Below, piece after piece: positions 1-8,062 of a stretch of DNA of 36,365 bases. Position 1 is the stretch's first letter. Each line of letters starts with the position of its first letter. The stretch spans positions 1-36,365 of the forward strand of contig MEKI01000130.1 in assembly GCA_001766905.1 (NCBI GenBank), read 5' to 3'. The notes beneath the pieces are model-generated. The model had not been told where the DNA came from, ran no database searches, and saw nothing but the letters and a program-made list of their open reading frames with translations. This stretch comes from Acidobacteria bacterium RBG_13_68_16 (GTDB lineage Bacteria; Acidobacteriota; Thermoanaerobaculia; Thermoanaerobaculales; Thermoanaerobaculaceae). The translations under genes were made by a program, and so were the position numbers.

Positions 1-672
1 TTCCACGACACCTTCTGGCAGACCGAGACCGGTTGCATCGTGATCACGAACTTTCCGGGCATGCCGATCAAGCCCGGCTCGATGGGCAAAGCGTTTCCGG
101 GAATCACCGCCACCGTGCTCAGCCCCAAGACGTACCAGCCCTACGAACAGCCCGGCCCCGTCGGCCTGATCGCCCTGCGCCCCGGGTGGCCGTCGATGAT
201 CCGCAGCTACTGGAACAATCCGACCGGCTACGCGAGCAAGTTCAAGAACGGCTGGTACCTGTGCGGGGACAGGGCGAGCATTGATCCGGACGGGTACTTC
301 TGGTTCGTCGGCCGCGACGACGACGTCATCAACACCGGCGGCCACCTCGTGGGCCCTTTCGAGATCGAATCTGCGCTGCTCGAGCACCCCGCGGTGGCCG
401 AGTCGGCGGCGGTGGCCAAGCCCGATCCGGTGAACATGGAGGTCGTGAAGGCGTTCGTGACGCTGAAGCCGGGCTTCGAGGGCGGCCCCGACCTCGAGCT
501 CGAGATCATGAACTTCGTCCGCAAGAAGCTCTCGCCTCTGGCGATGCCGCAGGAGATCGAGTTCATAGCCAGTCTCCCCAAGACCCGCAGCGGCAAGATC
601 GTTCGCCGCATCCTGCGAGCCAAAGAGTGGGGCGAGCCGGTCGGGGACACCTCGACCCTGATGGACGAATGA
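1..672 (+). CDS. Acetyl/acyl-CoA synthetase-like AMP-forming enzyme, C-terminal part
   Basis: This is a partial gene, open at the left edge of the window, with 223 codons visible. It belongs to the ANL adenylating family, which activates a carboxylic acid with ATP and loads it onto CoA or another thiol. The fragment begins just before WQTETG, the family's adenylate-binding motif, typical of acetyl-CoA synthetases. It continues through a GDRASIDPDGYFWFVGR hinge region to TRSGKIVRRILR near the C-terminus, which holds the catalytic lysine of the small domain. The ending GDTSTL also matches acetyl-CoA synthetases. An acyl carrier protein gene begins 99 bp downstream, so the physiological acceptor could be CoA or that carrier; the visible part cannot decide this. 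Family assignment is secure and substrate is inferred. Confidence 0.9.
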   Translation, partial: FHDTFWQTETGCIVITNFPGMPIKPGSMGKAFPGITATVLSPKTYQPYEQPGPVGLIALRPGWPSMIRSYWNNPTGYASKFKNGWYLCGDRASIDPDGYFWFVGRDDDVINTGGHLVGPFEIESALLEHPAVAESAAVAKPDPVNMEVVKAFVTLKPGFEGGPDLELEIMNFVRKKLSPLAMPQEIEFIASLPKTRSGKIVRRILRAKEWGEPVGDTSTLMDE

Positions 673-771
673 TGAAAGAAAGGCAAAAGGCACGAGGCAG
701 CAACAACGACGTTCGAACCGGTTTGCGAATGACTTTCGTCAATGGTGGGCGGAGCCGAGCGGAGGATCCAG

Positions 772-1023
772 ATGGACGAGCTCAAGAAGGCGATTCGGGA
801 CTACGTGGTGAAGGAGTACCTGGAGGAGGGAGATGACCGTCAGGTCGGCGAGGATACGCCGCTGATCACCGGGGGCATCGTCGACTCCTTCTCGATGGTC
901 TCGCTCAAACGCTTCCTGGAGAGGAAGTACAGCATCCAGATCCCGGACGCCGAGGCCACGCCACAGGCGTTCGACACGGTCAACAGCATTGCGGCGCTGG
1001 TGACCAGATTCACCAAGGGGTAG
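772..1023 (+). CDS. Acyl carrier protein
   Basis: An 83-residue phosphopantetheine carrier. The attachment site is Ser39 in GGIVDSFSMVSL, a good match to the conserved DS motif, and the flanking predicted helices and length are normal for the family. The ATG at 772 is chosen because GGAGG at 761-765 sits 6 bases upstream; an in-frame ATG at 742 would add ten unlikely residues. It lies between an acyl-CoA-synthetase-like gene and a Kbl-type oxoamine synthase (12 bp gap), so it probably carries the acyl group between them, as the carrier of bacterial serine palmitoyltransferase clusters does. It is not the housekeeping fatty-acid ACP by context. The 99-bp gap before it holds a purine-rich stretch and an imperfect palindrome at 712-729. 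Confidence 0.85.
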   Translation: MDELKKAIRDYVVKEYLEEGDDRQVGEDTPLITGGIVDSFSMVSLKRFLERKYSIQIPDAEATPQAFDTVNSIAALVTRFTKG

Positions 1024-1035
1024 TCGGGAGGGCGC

Positions 1036-2283
1036 ATGGCGTACAGCGGCAGGGCCCGCGAGTCGTACCAGAACGAGCTGGCCAACCTACGGGACCAGGG
1101 GCTGTTCAAGGAAGAGCGCTACATCCACGCGCCGCAGGGCGCGGAGATCGAGGTCGAGTTCCCCACCGGCAACCCGCCGAGGAAAGTCATCAACATGTGC
1201 GCCAACAACTACCTGGGGCTCTCCAGCCACCCCGAGGTGGTGGCGGCCGCCCACGCGGGTCTCGACCACCGCGGTTACGGCATGTCGTCGGTGCGCTTCA
1301 TCTGTGGCACGCAGGACATCCACCGGGAACTCGAGAACAAGCTCACCGAGTTCCTGGGGACCGAGGACACGCTCCTCTTCCCCTCCTGCATGGACGCCAA
1401 CGCCGGGGTCTTCGAAGCGGTGCTTTCCGAGCAGGACGTCATGATCGCCGACAGGCTGGTACACGCCTCGATCGTGGACGGTATGCGCCTCTGCAAGGCG
1501 ATGCAGGACACCTTCAAGCACTCCGACATGGGGCACCTCGAGGAGAAGCTGGTCGAGCACCAGGACAAGCGCTTCCGGATGGTCATCACCGACGGCGTCT
1601 TCTCGATGGACGGGGACATCGCCAGGCTGGACGCGATCGTCGCGCTTGCCGAGAAGCACGACGCGATGGTGTTCGTTGACGATTCGCACGCGTCCGGCTT
1701 CATCGGCAAGACGGGCCGCGGAACCCACGAGCACTGCGGGGTGGTGGGCAGGATGGACGTCATCACCACGACGCTCGGGAAAGCTCTCGGCGGAGCGTCG
1801 GGTGGGTGCGTCTCGGGGCGCCGCGAGCTCGTGGAGATGTGCCGTCAGCGCGCGCGCCCGTATCTCTTCTCCAACACGGTGGCCCCGGTCATCGTCTCAG
1901 GGGCACTCAAGGTGCTGGACCTGATCTCCGCCACGACCGAGCGGCGGGACAAGCTCGAGACCAACACCGTGTACTGGCGGAAGCTCCTCACCGACGCCGG
2001 TTTCGACATCAAGCCCGGCGAGAGTCCAATCGTTCCTGTCATGCTCTACAACGCCAAGCTGGCGCAGGACGTGGCTCGCGATCTATTCGCCGAGGGGATC
2101 TACGTCGTGGGGTTCTTCTTCCCGGTCGTGGCGAAGGGTCAGGCGCGCATCCGGACGCAGCTCTCCGCAGCGCACGAGAAGCACCACCTCGACGCCGCGA
2201 TCGCGGCGTTCGTCAAGGTGGGGAAGAAGTACGGCATTCTCGGACTGGGCAAGAACCAGATCATCGAGAAGTACGGGTTGTAG
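1036..2283 (+). CDS. kbl: Alpha-oxoamine synthase, glycine C-acetyltransferase (Kbl) type
   Basis: A 415-residue fold-type I PLP enzyme that condenses an acyl thioester with an amino acid or runs the reverse cleavage. Several long stretches match E. coli Kbl closely from memory: CANNYLGL (55-62), VRFICGTQ (86-93), DGVFSMDG (186-193), DDSHASGF (215-222) and TLGKALGGASGG (247-257), in which Lys249 is the PLP lysine. The start has GGGAGGG upstream. Kbl normally acts on 2-amino-3-ketobutyrate beside threonine dehydrogenase, but no tdh is visible here. Instead the gene is preceded by an acyl-activating enzyme and a carrier protein, an arrangement closer to acyl-carrier-fed oxoamine synthases. The family is certain; the physiological substrate is not. 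Confidence 0.88.
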   Translation: MAYSGRARESYQNELANLRDQGLFKEERYIHAPQGAEIEVEFPTGNPPRKVINMCANNYLGLSSHPEVVAAAHAGLDHRGYGMSSVRFICGTQDIHRELENKLTEFLGTEDTLLFPSCMDANAGVFEAVLSEQDVMIADRLVHASIVDGMRLCKAMQDTFKHSDMGHLEEKLVEHQDKRFRMVITDGVFSMDGDIARLDAIVALAEKHDAMVFVDDSHASGFIGKTGRGTHEHCGVVGRMDVITTTLGKALGGASGGCVSGRRELVEMCRQRARPYLFSNTVAPVIVSGALKVLDLISATTERRDKLETNTVYWRKLLTDAGFDIKPGESPIVPVMLYNAKLAQDVARDLFAEGIYVVGFFFPVVAKGQARIRTQLSAAHEKHHLDAAIAAFVKVGKKYGILGLGKNQIIEKYGL

Positions 2284-2297
2284 GGAGGGAGCCGGCC

Positions 2298-2603
2298 ATG
2301 GCCAAGGCACCGACCATCGAGATTCCGCTGCCGGAGGGCGTGCAGCCCAGCAAACTCGACCTCGAGCTGTTGAAGGCCACCTTCCAGGCGATCGCCACCC
2401 TGCGCACCGAGCGCGGGCGTGAGTGGGAGGAAGTCCTCTGCCAGCTCGAGCGCGACGGCTGGAACGTGCACTGGGGGCTGTGCTGGCACGCCGAGGCCAA
2501 GCGTGGCGAGGACTTCGAGCAGGCGAGCGGCAAGACCCTCGACGGGACGTTTGCCGAGCTTGCTCAGCTCGCGCGCCTGGACATGGTGGGCCACTGCCCG
2601 TAG
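2298..2603 (+). CDS. Small conserved-looking protein of unknown function
   Basis: A 101-residue soluble protein that I do not recognise. The ATG at 2298 follows GGGAGGGAG with good spacing and lies 14 bp after the oxoamine synthase, so it is probably the last gene of that operon. It is acidic, with a predicted helical middle (roughly 20-50) and a tryptophan/cysteine-rich segment GWNVHWGLCWHAEAKRG near residues 54-70. There is no signal peptide or membrane segment. A hairpin 12 bases after the stop (2616-2642) probably ends the transcript. Its constant position behind the synthase in relatives would suggest a partner role, but this cannot be seen here. Confidence 0.7.
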   Translation: MAKAPTIEIPLPEGVQPSKLDLELLKATFQAIATLRTERGREWEEVLCQLERDGWNVHWGLCWHAEAKRGEDFEQASGKTLDGTFAELAQLARLDMVGHCP

Positions 2604-2615
2604 ACCCGCTGCGAC

Positions 2616-2642
2616 CCTGTGGGCCGTACGTAGTCCCACAGG
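2616..2642 (+). terminator. Hairpin after the synthetase/ACP/kbl operon
   Basis: CCTGTGGG at 2616-2623 pairs perfectly with CCCACAGG at 2635-2642 across an 11-base loop. It begins 12 bases after the stop codon at 2603. There is no T tract, so it may be a Rho-assisted or weak terminator. Confidence 0.45.
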
Positions 2643-2666
2643 CACCCACGGCGAGCCCACCCACAC

Positions 2667-2675
2667 TGCTAGAAT
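2667..2675 (+). promoter_or_regulatory. Extended -10 promoter element, TGCTAGAAT
   Basis: TGCTAGAAT fits an extended -10 element. It ends 9 bases before the GTG at 2685, so a start about 7 bases downstream would place transcription within a few bases of the start codon, giving a leaderless or nearly leaderless mRNA. The same nine bases occur on the other strand at 21493-21501 upstream of the POT transporter. Confidence 0.5.
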
Positions 2676-2684
2676 TCGCGCAGA

Positions 2685-3353
2685 GTGGCCTTCTCTGACG
2701 CCGCTGATGCGACCGCGAGGGCCCGCGCGGGATGGGCTCTCGCGCTTCTGCTCGTGCCCCTGCCGCTTCTCGCCCAGGCGCCGCCCGGCTCGGTCGAGGT
2801 GGGGTACGGCGTCGGCCGGCTCATCGGGGGGACGCTGGCCAAGGGGAGCAACGAGGCGTTCGATCGCAAGGTGGACGTGGACGGCGACCCCACCGGCGGG
2901 TTCTGGCTCGCGGCACAGCTCACCCCGGAGTGGGAAGTGGAGCTGGCGTACCGCCGCACGACGACGCACGTCATCGAGTACAGGGGTGGGGTGTTCGCCT
3001 CGCAACAGGAGCTGGCGGCCCTGGTCGTGGCTTCCTTCGAGGCCCTCGCGGTGCGCTCGTTCCGCAGCGGGCGCTTCATTCCGTACGTCGGGGCAGGCGT
3101 CGGCTTCGTCAACCTGGACATAGACACGCCCGATCGCTCGTTCCGCGATTCCAATCGCGGTGCGGTGGCCCTGACCGCCGGGACGCGCTTCTTCCTCACC
3201 CGGTGGGCCGGGATCCGTTTCGATCTACGGGGACGCGCCACCTACCTGGGCCGGCGACGCCTCGGTGAGGATCACGGCTGGACCGACACCGGGCGCTGGT
3301 TTGCCGACGCCGAACTGACCGGAGGCGTGTTCGTTTCGCTCGGCGGGCACTGA
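2685..3353 (+). CDS. Outer-membrane beta-barrel protein (OmpW/opacity-like)
   Basis: A 222-residue exported protein. A hydrophobic signal segment at about 16-30 (WALALLLVPLPLLAQA) ends in a plausible signal peptidase I site. The rest alternates polar and hydrophobic residues in amphipathic strands with aromatic girdle residues, with a GRFIPYVGAGVGF segment that is typical of small eight-stranded barrels, and a final strand TGGVFVSLGGH. The GTG at 2685 is the only sensible start; no Shine-Dalgarno is visible and a -10 element lies just upstream, consistent with leaderless expression. It converges on the secreted protein gene at 3426-3764. The exact barrel family and any ligand are unknown. Confidence 0.7.
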   Translation: MAFSDAADATARARAGWALALLLVPLPLLAQAPPGSVEVGYGVGRLIGGTLAKGSNEAFDRKVDVDGDPTGGFWLAAQLTPEWEVELAYRRTTTHVIEYRGGVFASQQELAALVVASFEALAVRSFRSGRFIPYVGAGVGFVNLDIDTPDRSFRDSNRGAVALTAGTRFFLTRWAGIRFDLRGRATYLGRRRLGEDHGWTDTGRWFADAELTGGVFVSLGGH

Positions 3354-3380
3354 AACCCGCAGACTGCCCAAAGAAAACGA

Positions 3381-3403
3381 CGGCCGCGGATAGACCGCGG
3401 CCG
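3381..3403 (-). terminator. Rho-independent terminator between convergent genes
   Basis: CGGCCGCGG (3381-3389) and CCGCGGCCG (3395-3403) form a perfect 9-bp stem with a 5-base loop. On the minus strand the stem is followed by a T-rich run (TCGTTTTCTTT), so it is a classic terminator for the 3426-3764 gene and may also stop the plus-strand barrel gene. Confidence 0.78.
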
Positions 3404-3425
3404 CCCATCAGGAGCCTCTTCCGGA

Positions 3426-3764
3426 TCAATCGATCTTCAGGGTCGCGACCTTGATCATGTCCCCGGTGAGCTCGCCGGTGACCGTGACCCGAATGCCGTT
3501 CATCTTCTGGGTCGCCTTGAGCGCCTTGAGTGCCTCGTCATTCCCCGCCTTGTCGAACTTGAGCCACGTCCCGTCGGAGGTGAGGACCCCATACCCGCTC
3601 TTGGAGCACATGATCAGGCAGCTGGTTTCATGCTTGTCGGGATCGGCCTTGACCTTCTCCAGGCAGTTGTGGTCCACGAGCGGCAGGTTTGTCCACGTCT
3701 CCGCGGCCGCGAGCGCAGGGACGATAAAAGCGGCCACGACGAGCAAAGCGGCGAGTCTCTTCAC
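3426..3764 (-). CDS. Small secreted protein of unknown function
   Basis: A 112-residue protein beginning at the GTG at 3764, chosen because AAAGGAGG lies 7 bases upstream and a signal peptide starts immediately (KRLAALLVVAAFIVPALAAAE, cleaved near residue 21). The mature part has three cysteines (NCLEKV and SCLIMC), a glycine-containing turn SGYGVLTSDGTWLKFD and a beta-rich C-terminus (IRVTVTGELTGDMIKVATLKID) that resembles the last strands of a small OB-like barrel. I recognise the general type of periplasmic protein but no function. It stands alone, converging on the barrel gene and divergent from the Suf regulator. Confidence 0.7.
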   Translation of the reverse strand: MKRLAALLVVAAFIVPALAAAETWTNLPLVDHNCLEKVKADPDKHETSCLIMCSKSGYGVLTSDGTWLKFDKAGNDEALKALKATQKMNGIRVTVTGELTGDMIKVATLKID

Positions 3765-4104
3765 GGTGAAGCCTCCTTTCGACGACAGCCACAACAACGT
3801 GGGGGGCCGGGCCCCCGATTTCGCGGCAACGTGACGCATCGCACAAACGCGCCGCCGGATGCCACCCGCGGGTCAGGATCCCCGGGCGCCAACGGCGGGG
3901 GCTATGGAGGGTGTCCCTCCTCGAGCGAGGTGCGGCCCATGTAGCTCCACTCCTGACCGCGTTTCAAGCTCTCGCCTGGGAGACGTAGTTGCGAAAAGCA
4001 CCGGAGGGTCTGGACTTGTCAAATCCGGAAATTTAGGTCATGATTTACCGGTTGCGCGGGTCGGGAGCCGAGCCGACGACCCGGGGCGCCACACGAGGAG
4101 AGCC
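3765..4104. other. 340-base intergenic region upstream of rrf2-suf
   Basis: No gene is seen. Near 3800-3816 is a GC-rich inverted repeat (GGGGGCC-G-GGCCCCC). At 3906-3920 GGAGGG-TGT-CCCTCC forms a perfect short hairpin, and CCTCG-AG-CGAGG follows directly at 3919-3930. The right end holds the suf promoter and inverted repeat (4016-4051). I found no recognisable riboswitch consensus; the paired hairpins could be an unrecognised leader or a terminator relic. Confidence 0.5.
4016..4051 (+). promoter_or_regulatory. Promoter and candidate Rrf2 operator of the suf operon
   Basis: TTGTCA (4016-4021) and CATGAT (4039-4044) are -35 and -10 candidates with an ideal 17-base spacer. Overlapping them is a 27-bp inverted repeat, CCGGAAATT (4025-4033) against ATTTACCGG (4043-4051), matching at 7 of 9 positions around a centre at 4038. 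An AT-rich dyad over the promoter of an Rrf2 gene is the expected place for autoregulation. The binding itself is inferred. Confidence 0.55.
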
Positions 4105-4611
4105 ATGAAGATCACCGCGACCGAGGAATACGGGATGCGCTGCATGTTGCAGCTCGCGCTCCACCACGGCGAGATCGTCCCTCTCTCCGAATTGGCAGGG
4201 ACCGAGGGGATCGCGCCGCCCTTTGCGGCCAAGGTGCTTCTTGGGCTTCGACGGGCCGGCCTGGTCGTGGCGACCCGCGGACGCAACGGCGGGTACGCGC
4301 TGGCAGCGCCCCCAGAGCAGATCACGGTCCTGCGAATCCTCAAGGCCCTCGGCAAGCCGCTTTTCGACTCGACGTTTTGCCGCGAGCACGGCAGTCCCGA
4401 CGCGACGGACTGCTCGCGGCTGACCGACTGCTCCCTGCGGCCGGTGTGGGCGCACCTCGACGCCCTGCTGAGGCGCTTCTTCGAGCAGACGACGCTGGCC
4501 GACCTTGCAGCCGGGGAACGCCGAACCGACCGACACCTGCAGGAGCGATGGTTGCTCACCGTGCCCGGTGGCTGGGGCGAGAGCACCGTCGCCAAGAGAG
4601 GAACCCAATGA
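4105..4611 (+). CDS. Rrf2-family Fe-S sensing transcriptional regulator of suf
   Basis: A 168-residue Rrf2/IscR-type repressor. The N-terminal winged helix begins [12 protein letters not shown] and includes the wing [10 protein letters not shown] (58-67). Three cysteines, Cys92, Cys103 and Cys109, in the FC...[14 protein letters not shown] region are the expected Fe-S cluster ligands; the first spacing is longer than in E. coli IscR. It probably senses cluster status and controls the Suf operon it heads. The ATG at 4105 follows GAGGAG; its stop overlaps the sufC start in ATGA. The C-terminal 50 residues are longer and more arginine-rich than usual and may be disordered. Confidence 0.9.
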   Translation: MKITATEEYGMRCMLQLALHHGEIVPLSELAGTEGIAPPFAAKVLLGLRRAGLVVATRGRNGGYALAAPPEQITVLRILKALGKPLFDSTFCREHGSPDATDCSRLTDCSLRPVWAHLDALLRRFFEQTTLADLAAGERRTDRHLQERWLLTVPGGWGESTVAKRGTQ

Positions 4612-5372
4612 GCGATTCTTCACAGCCCGTTTTCTCGTGCAAAGATGTGCACGTTTGGATCGCCGACAAAGAGGTCGTGAAAGGTGTCGACCTCGAGATC
4701 TCGGCCGGCGAGATCCACGCCATCATGGGGCCCAACGGCTCAGGGAAGTCCACGCTCGCCAACGCCCTGATGGGGCATCCCGCGTACACCCTCGAGGGCA
4801 CCGTCAAGCTCGCCGGCGAGGACGTGACCTCGCTCTCACCCGACGAGAAGGCCCGCAAGGGGATGTTCCTCGCCTTCCAGTACCCGGTGGCGGTGCCGGG
4901 GGTGACCGTGGCGTCGTTTCTCCGAGCGGCCGTGTCCGCGGTACGCGGCACCGAGACGCCGGTGCGGGAGTTCCGCAAGGAGCTGCTCTCCCGCATGGAG
5001 GACCTCGCGATGGACCCGGCGTTTGCCGGACGCTACCTCAACGACGGCTTCTCGGGTGGCGAGAAGAAGCGCCTCGAGATCCTGCAGCTGCTCATGCTCA
5101 AGCCCCGCTTTGCCTTGCTCGATGAGACCGACTCGGGCCTCGACATCGACGCGCTCAAGGTGGTGGCCGAAGGCATCAACGCCGCGGCCTCGCAGGACGT
5201 CGGGATGGTGCTGGTCACCCACTACCAGCGCCTGCTCAACTACGTGCGCCCGCACGTGGTGCACGTCTTCATGGACGGCCGCATCGTGCGCACCGGCGGG
5301 CCCGAGCTCGCACTCGAGCTCGAGGAGCGCGGCTACGACTGGCTCGAGCCCGCCGCCGCGGGAGGTGTGTGA
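4608..5372 (+). CDS. sufC: SufC, Fe-S assembly ATPase
   Basis: A 254-residue soluble ABC-type ATPase that energises the SufBCD scaffold complex. Walker [10 protein letters not shown] is at 41-49, the Q-loop in LAFQYP near 91, the signature FSGGEKKR at about 148-155 and Walker [12 protein letters not shown] at 169-179, followed by the H-loop LVTHYQR. The DETDSGLD form is diagnostic of SufC. Length is normal. It overlaps the regulator's stop codon by 4 bases and its own stop overlaps sufB by 1 base, so translation is coupled. Confidence 0.97.
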   Translation: MSDSSQPVFSCKDVHVWIADKEVVKGVDLEISAGEIHAIMGPNGSGKSTLANALMGHPAYTLEGTVKLAGEDVTSLSPDEKARKGMFLAFQYPVAVPGVTVASFLRAAVSAVRGTETPVREFRKELLSRMEDLAMDPAFAGRYLNDGFSGGEKKRLEILQLLMLKPRFALLDETDSGLDIDALKVVAEGINAAASQDVGMVLVTHYQRLLNYVRPHVVHVFMDGRIVRTGGPELALELEERGYDWLEPAAAGGV

Positions 5373-6790
5373 TGGCTTCGACACCCAAAGTTGCCGACAT
5401 CGGCACGGACTACGGCCAGCGCTACGGCTTCCACGACCCCGAAGAGTACTTCATGCGCACGCCCAAGGGCCTCTCCCACGAGGTCGTGGAGGCGATCTCG
5501 CGCCTGAAGAAGGAGCCGGAGTGGATGCGCGAGTTCCGCCATAAGGCGCTCGACATATTCCTCGCGAAGCCGATGCCCACGTGGGGCGATACCCAGATGC
5601 TCTCGGAGATCGACTTCGACGATATCACCTACTACGTTCGCGCCACAGAGAAGCAGGAGACGAGCTGGGAGGACGTCCCCGAGAACGTCAAGCGCACCTT
5701 CGACCGGCTCGGCATCCCCGAGGCGGAGCGCAAGTTCCTCGCCGGCGTGTCGGCGCAGTACGAGTCCGAGGTGGTCTACCACTCCGTGAAGGAGGAGCTG
5801 ACCAAGCAGGGCGTGATCTTTCTCGACATGGACTCCGGGCTGCGCGAGCACGAGGAGCTCGTGCGCAAGCACTTCGCCACCGTGATTCCCATCGCTGACA
5901 ACAAGTTCGCAGCGCTCAACAGCGCGGTGTGGTCGGGCGGCTCGTTCATCTACGTGCCGAAGAACACCGAGGTGGCGATCCCCCTCCAGGCGTACTTCCG
6001 CATCAACGCCGAGCGCATGGGTCAGTTCGAGCGCACGCTCATCATCGCCGACGAGGGCGCCAAGGTGCACTACATCGAGGGTTGCACGGCCCCCGTGTAC
6101 TCCACGAACTCGCTGCATTCCGCGGTCGTGGAGCTGATCGCCATGAAGGGCGCCCGCATCCGGTACACGACGATCCAGAACTGGTCCAACAACATCTACA
6201 ACCTGGTGACCAAGCGCGCGGTGGCCTGGGAGGACGCGGTGGTCGAGTGGGTGGACGGCAACCTTGGCTCCAAGCTCACCATGAAGTACCCGGCCGTGAT
6301 CCTGAAGGGCGAGCGAGCCCACGGCGAGGTGCTCTCGATCGCGTTCGCCGGTCCCGGCCAGCATCAGGACGCCGGTGCCAAGATGACGCATCTGGCACCC
6401 AATACGACCTCCAAGATCACCTCCAAATCGATCTCAAAGGGCACTGGCCGCGCCACGTACCGCGGTCTGGTCAAGGTGCGCAAGGGGGCGTCCGGATGCA
6501 AGACCTCCGTGCAGTGCGACGCCCTGCTCATCGGAGAGGCGGCCCGTACGGACACCTACCCGACGATGGAGATCGCCGAGGATCAGGTTCGGGTCGAGCA
6601 CGAGGCCCGCGTCTCCAAGCTCGGGGACGAGCAGCTCTTCTACCTGCGCTCTCGCGGCCTCAAGGACGACCAGGCGCGGCTGATGATCGTCAACGGCTTC
6701 ATCGAGCCGTTCGTCAAGGAGCTCCCGATGGAGTACGCGGTGGAGCTGAACCGCCTCATCGAGCTGGAGATGGAGGGCTCTGTTGGCTAG
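5372..6790 (+). CDS. sufB: SufB, Fe-S scaffold protein
   Basis: A 472-residue scaffold subunit on which clusters are built with SufC and SufD. Diagnostic segments include [26 protein letters not shown], the beta-helix core and the C-terminal [22 protein letters not shown] with SELPMEYA-like ending [16 protein letters not shown]. The position equivalent to E. coli SufB Cys405 reads LIGEAARTD here, without cysteine, as I recall for Bacillus-type SufB; this fits the SufU partner. The ATG at 5372 follows GGGAGGTGTG; an in-frame GTG just upstream is less likely. The stop overlaps sufD by 8 bases. Confidence 0.96.
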   Translation: MASTPKVADIGTDYGQRYGFHDPEEYFMRTPKGLSHEVVEAISRLKKEPEWMREFRHKALDIFLAKPMPTWGDTQMLSEIDFDDITYYVRATEKQETSWEDVPENVKRTFDRLGIPEAERKFLAGVSAQYESEVVYHSVKEELTKQGVIFLDMDSGLREHEELVRKHFATVIPIADNKFAALNSAVWSGGSFIYVPKNTEVAIPLQAYFRINAERMGQFERTLIIADEGAKVHYIEGCTAPVYSTNSLHSAVVELIAMKGARIRYTTIQNWSNNIYNLVTKRAVAWEDAVVEWVDGNLGSKLTMKYPAVILKGERAHGEVLSIAFAGPGQHQDAGAKMTHLAPNTTSKITSKSISKGTGRATYRGLVKVRKGASGCKTSVQCDALLIGEAARTDTYPTMEIAEDQVRVEHEARVSKLGDEQLFYLRSRGLKDDQARLMIVNGFIEPFVKELPMEYAVELNRLIELEMEGSVG

Positions 6791-8060
6791 CCGTCCCACG
6801 AGCGAGCCGTCTCCCCCGACGCTCCCGCTCGAGCACCTCGCTGAGCTCTCGAGCGCCGCCGGTGAGGACCGCGCCCTCCTGGCCCTGCGCAATCAGGCCC
6901 GCGAGTCGCTCACGCCGCTGCTCCTCCCCGACCGGGCACGCCACCTGTGGCGCTATACCGACCCGACCCGTTTCCTGCCGGACACCGACCCGACCGACCT
7001 GACGCCCACCGACGTGGGCCCCACGTGGCGTCTCGAGGAGCCGCTGTCCGTGGCCGGTCTGCTGGCCGGAGGGGCGTTGCGCGTCGTGGAAGTGGACGCC
7101 CACGCGCGCAAGGCTGGCGTGGTTGTGGAAGACCTGCACACGGCACAGGCAAGCGAGTTTTTGGGCAAGGCCGTGTCAGAAAGCCACGGGTTCGTCGAAG
7201 CGATCAACACGGCGGCATGGCGCGGGGGCGTGCTGGTGCGCGTGCCGGCCGGCATCGAGCTCGAGCACCCGATCCGCCTGCGCATCGTGGCCGGCCCCTT
7301 GACCGTCCCCCGCGTGCTGGTGGTGGCCGGTGAGGGCAGCTCGTTCGAGATCATCGAGGGGCACGTAGGGGGCGACGGGTCGAGGGGCAAGGTCCTCGGC
7401 GTCACAGAGATCTTCGCCGAGAGTCGCGCCAACGTACGCTACGGCTTGGTGCAGCGCTGGGACCCGGGCGTGGTCGGACACCTCACCACACGGGCACGCG
7501 TCGCTGCAGGAGCCCGCTTCCAAATGTCGTTGGCCTCGTTCGGGGGCAGCACCTTCAAGGCCGACGTGGGCGCGATCCTCGCCGGCGAGGGCGCCGAGGT
7601 CGAGACCACCGGAGTGGCGATGGGCGGCGACGAGCAGCACTTCGACCACCACACCGAGCACATCCACGAGGCAGGAAAGACCCTGTCCAACCTCGACTTC
7701 AAGGTGGCACTCACCCACGCGGCCCGCTCTGCCTACACCGGGATGATCCGGATCGCCCGCCACGCGGGCGGAAGCGAGGCGTACCAGGAGAACCGCAACC
7801 TGCTGCTCTCCCACGACGCGCGGGCCGAATCGATCCCCGAGCTCGAGATCCTCACCGACGACGTACGCTGCTCGCACGGTGCTACCGTGGCCCCCATCGA
7901 TCCCGAGCAGCTCTTCTACCTCCAAAGTCGGGGCCTGGCGAACCTCCAGGCGATGCGGGTGATCGTGTACGGTTTCCTGGACCAGACCCTGGCGCGCTTG
8001 CCGCAGACGACCCGGGAGCGGATCGAGGCACTGGTGGCCGCGCGGTTGCACACGGAGTGA
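6783..8060 (+). CDS. sufD: SufD, Fe-S scaffold partner
   Basis: A 425-residue SufB paralogue that completes the SufBC2D complex. It shares the beta-helix core ([17 protein letters not shown]) and the conserved ending, with [47 protein letters not shown] and a short C-terminal helix. The histidine in CSHGAT matches the SufD residue implicated in cluster formation. It uses a TTG start at 6783, supported by GGAGGG 5 bases upstream and the 8-base overlap with sufB. The rare start may lower SufD output relative to SufB. Confidence 0.94.
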   Translation: MASRPTSEPSPPTLPLEHLAELSSAAGEDRALLALRNQARESLTPLLLPDRARHLWRYTDPTRFLPDTDPTDLTPTDVGPTWRLEEPLSVAGLLAGGALRVVEVDAHARKAGVVVEDLHTAQASEFLGKAVSESHGFVEAINTAAWRGGVLVRVPAGIELEHPIRLRIVAGPLTVPRVLVVAGEGSSFEIIEGHVGGDGSRGKVLGVTEIFAESRANVRYGLVQRWDPGVVGHLTTRARVAAGARFQMSLASFGGSTFKADVGAILAGEGAEVETTGVAMGGDEQHFDHHTEHIHEAGKTLSNLDFKVALTHAARSAYTGMIRIARHAGGSEAYQENRNLLLSHDARAESIPELEILTDDVRCSHGATVAPIDPEQLFYLQSRGLANLQAMRVIVYGFLDQTLARLPQTTRERIEALVAARLHTE

Positions 8061-8062
8061 CG

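Noticed and set aside
3840-3950. Possible riboswitch upstream of rrf2
   Set aside because: Adjacent small hairpins are present, but I could match no conserved core of a known riboswitch class, and the region lies upstream of the predicted transcription start.
5333-6391. A 352-codon minus-strand frame across sufB
   Set aside because: SufB on the plus strand is unmistakable; the shadow product is His/Leu/Val/Arg-rich with no motif.
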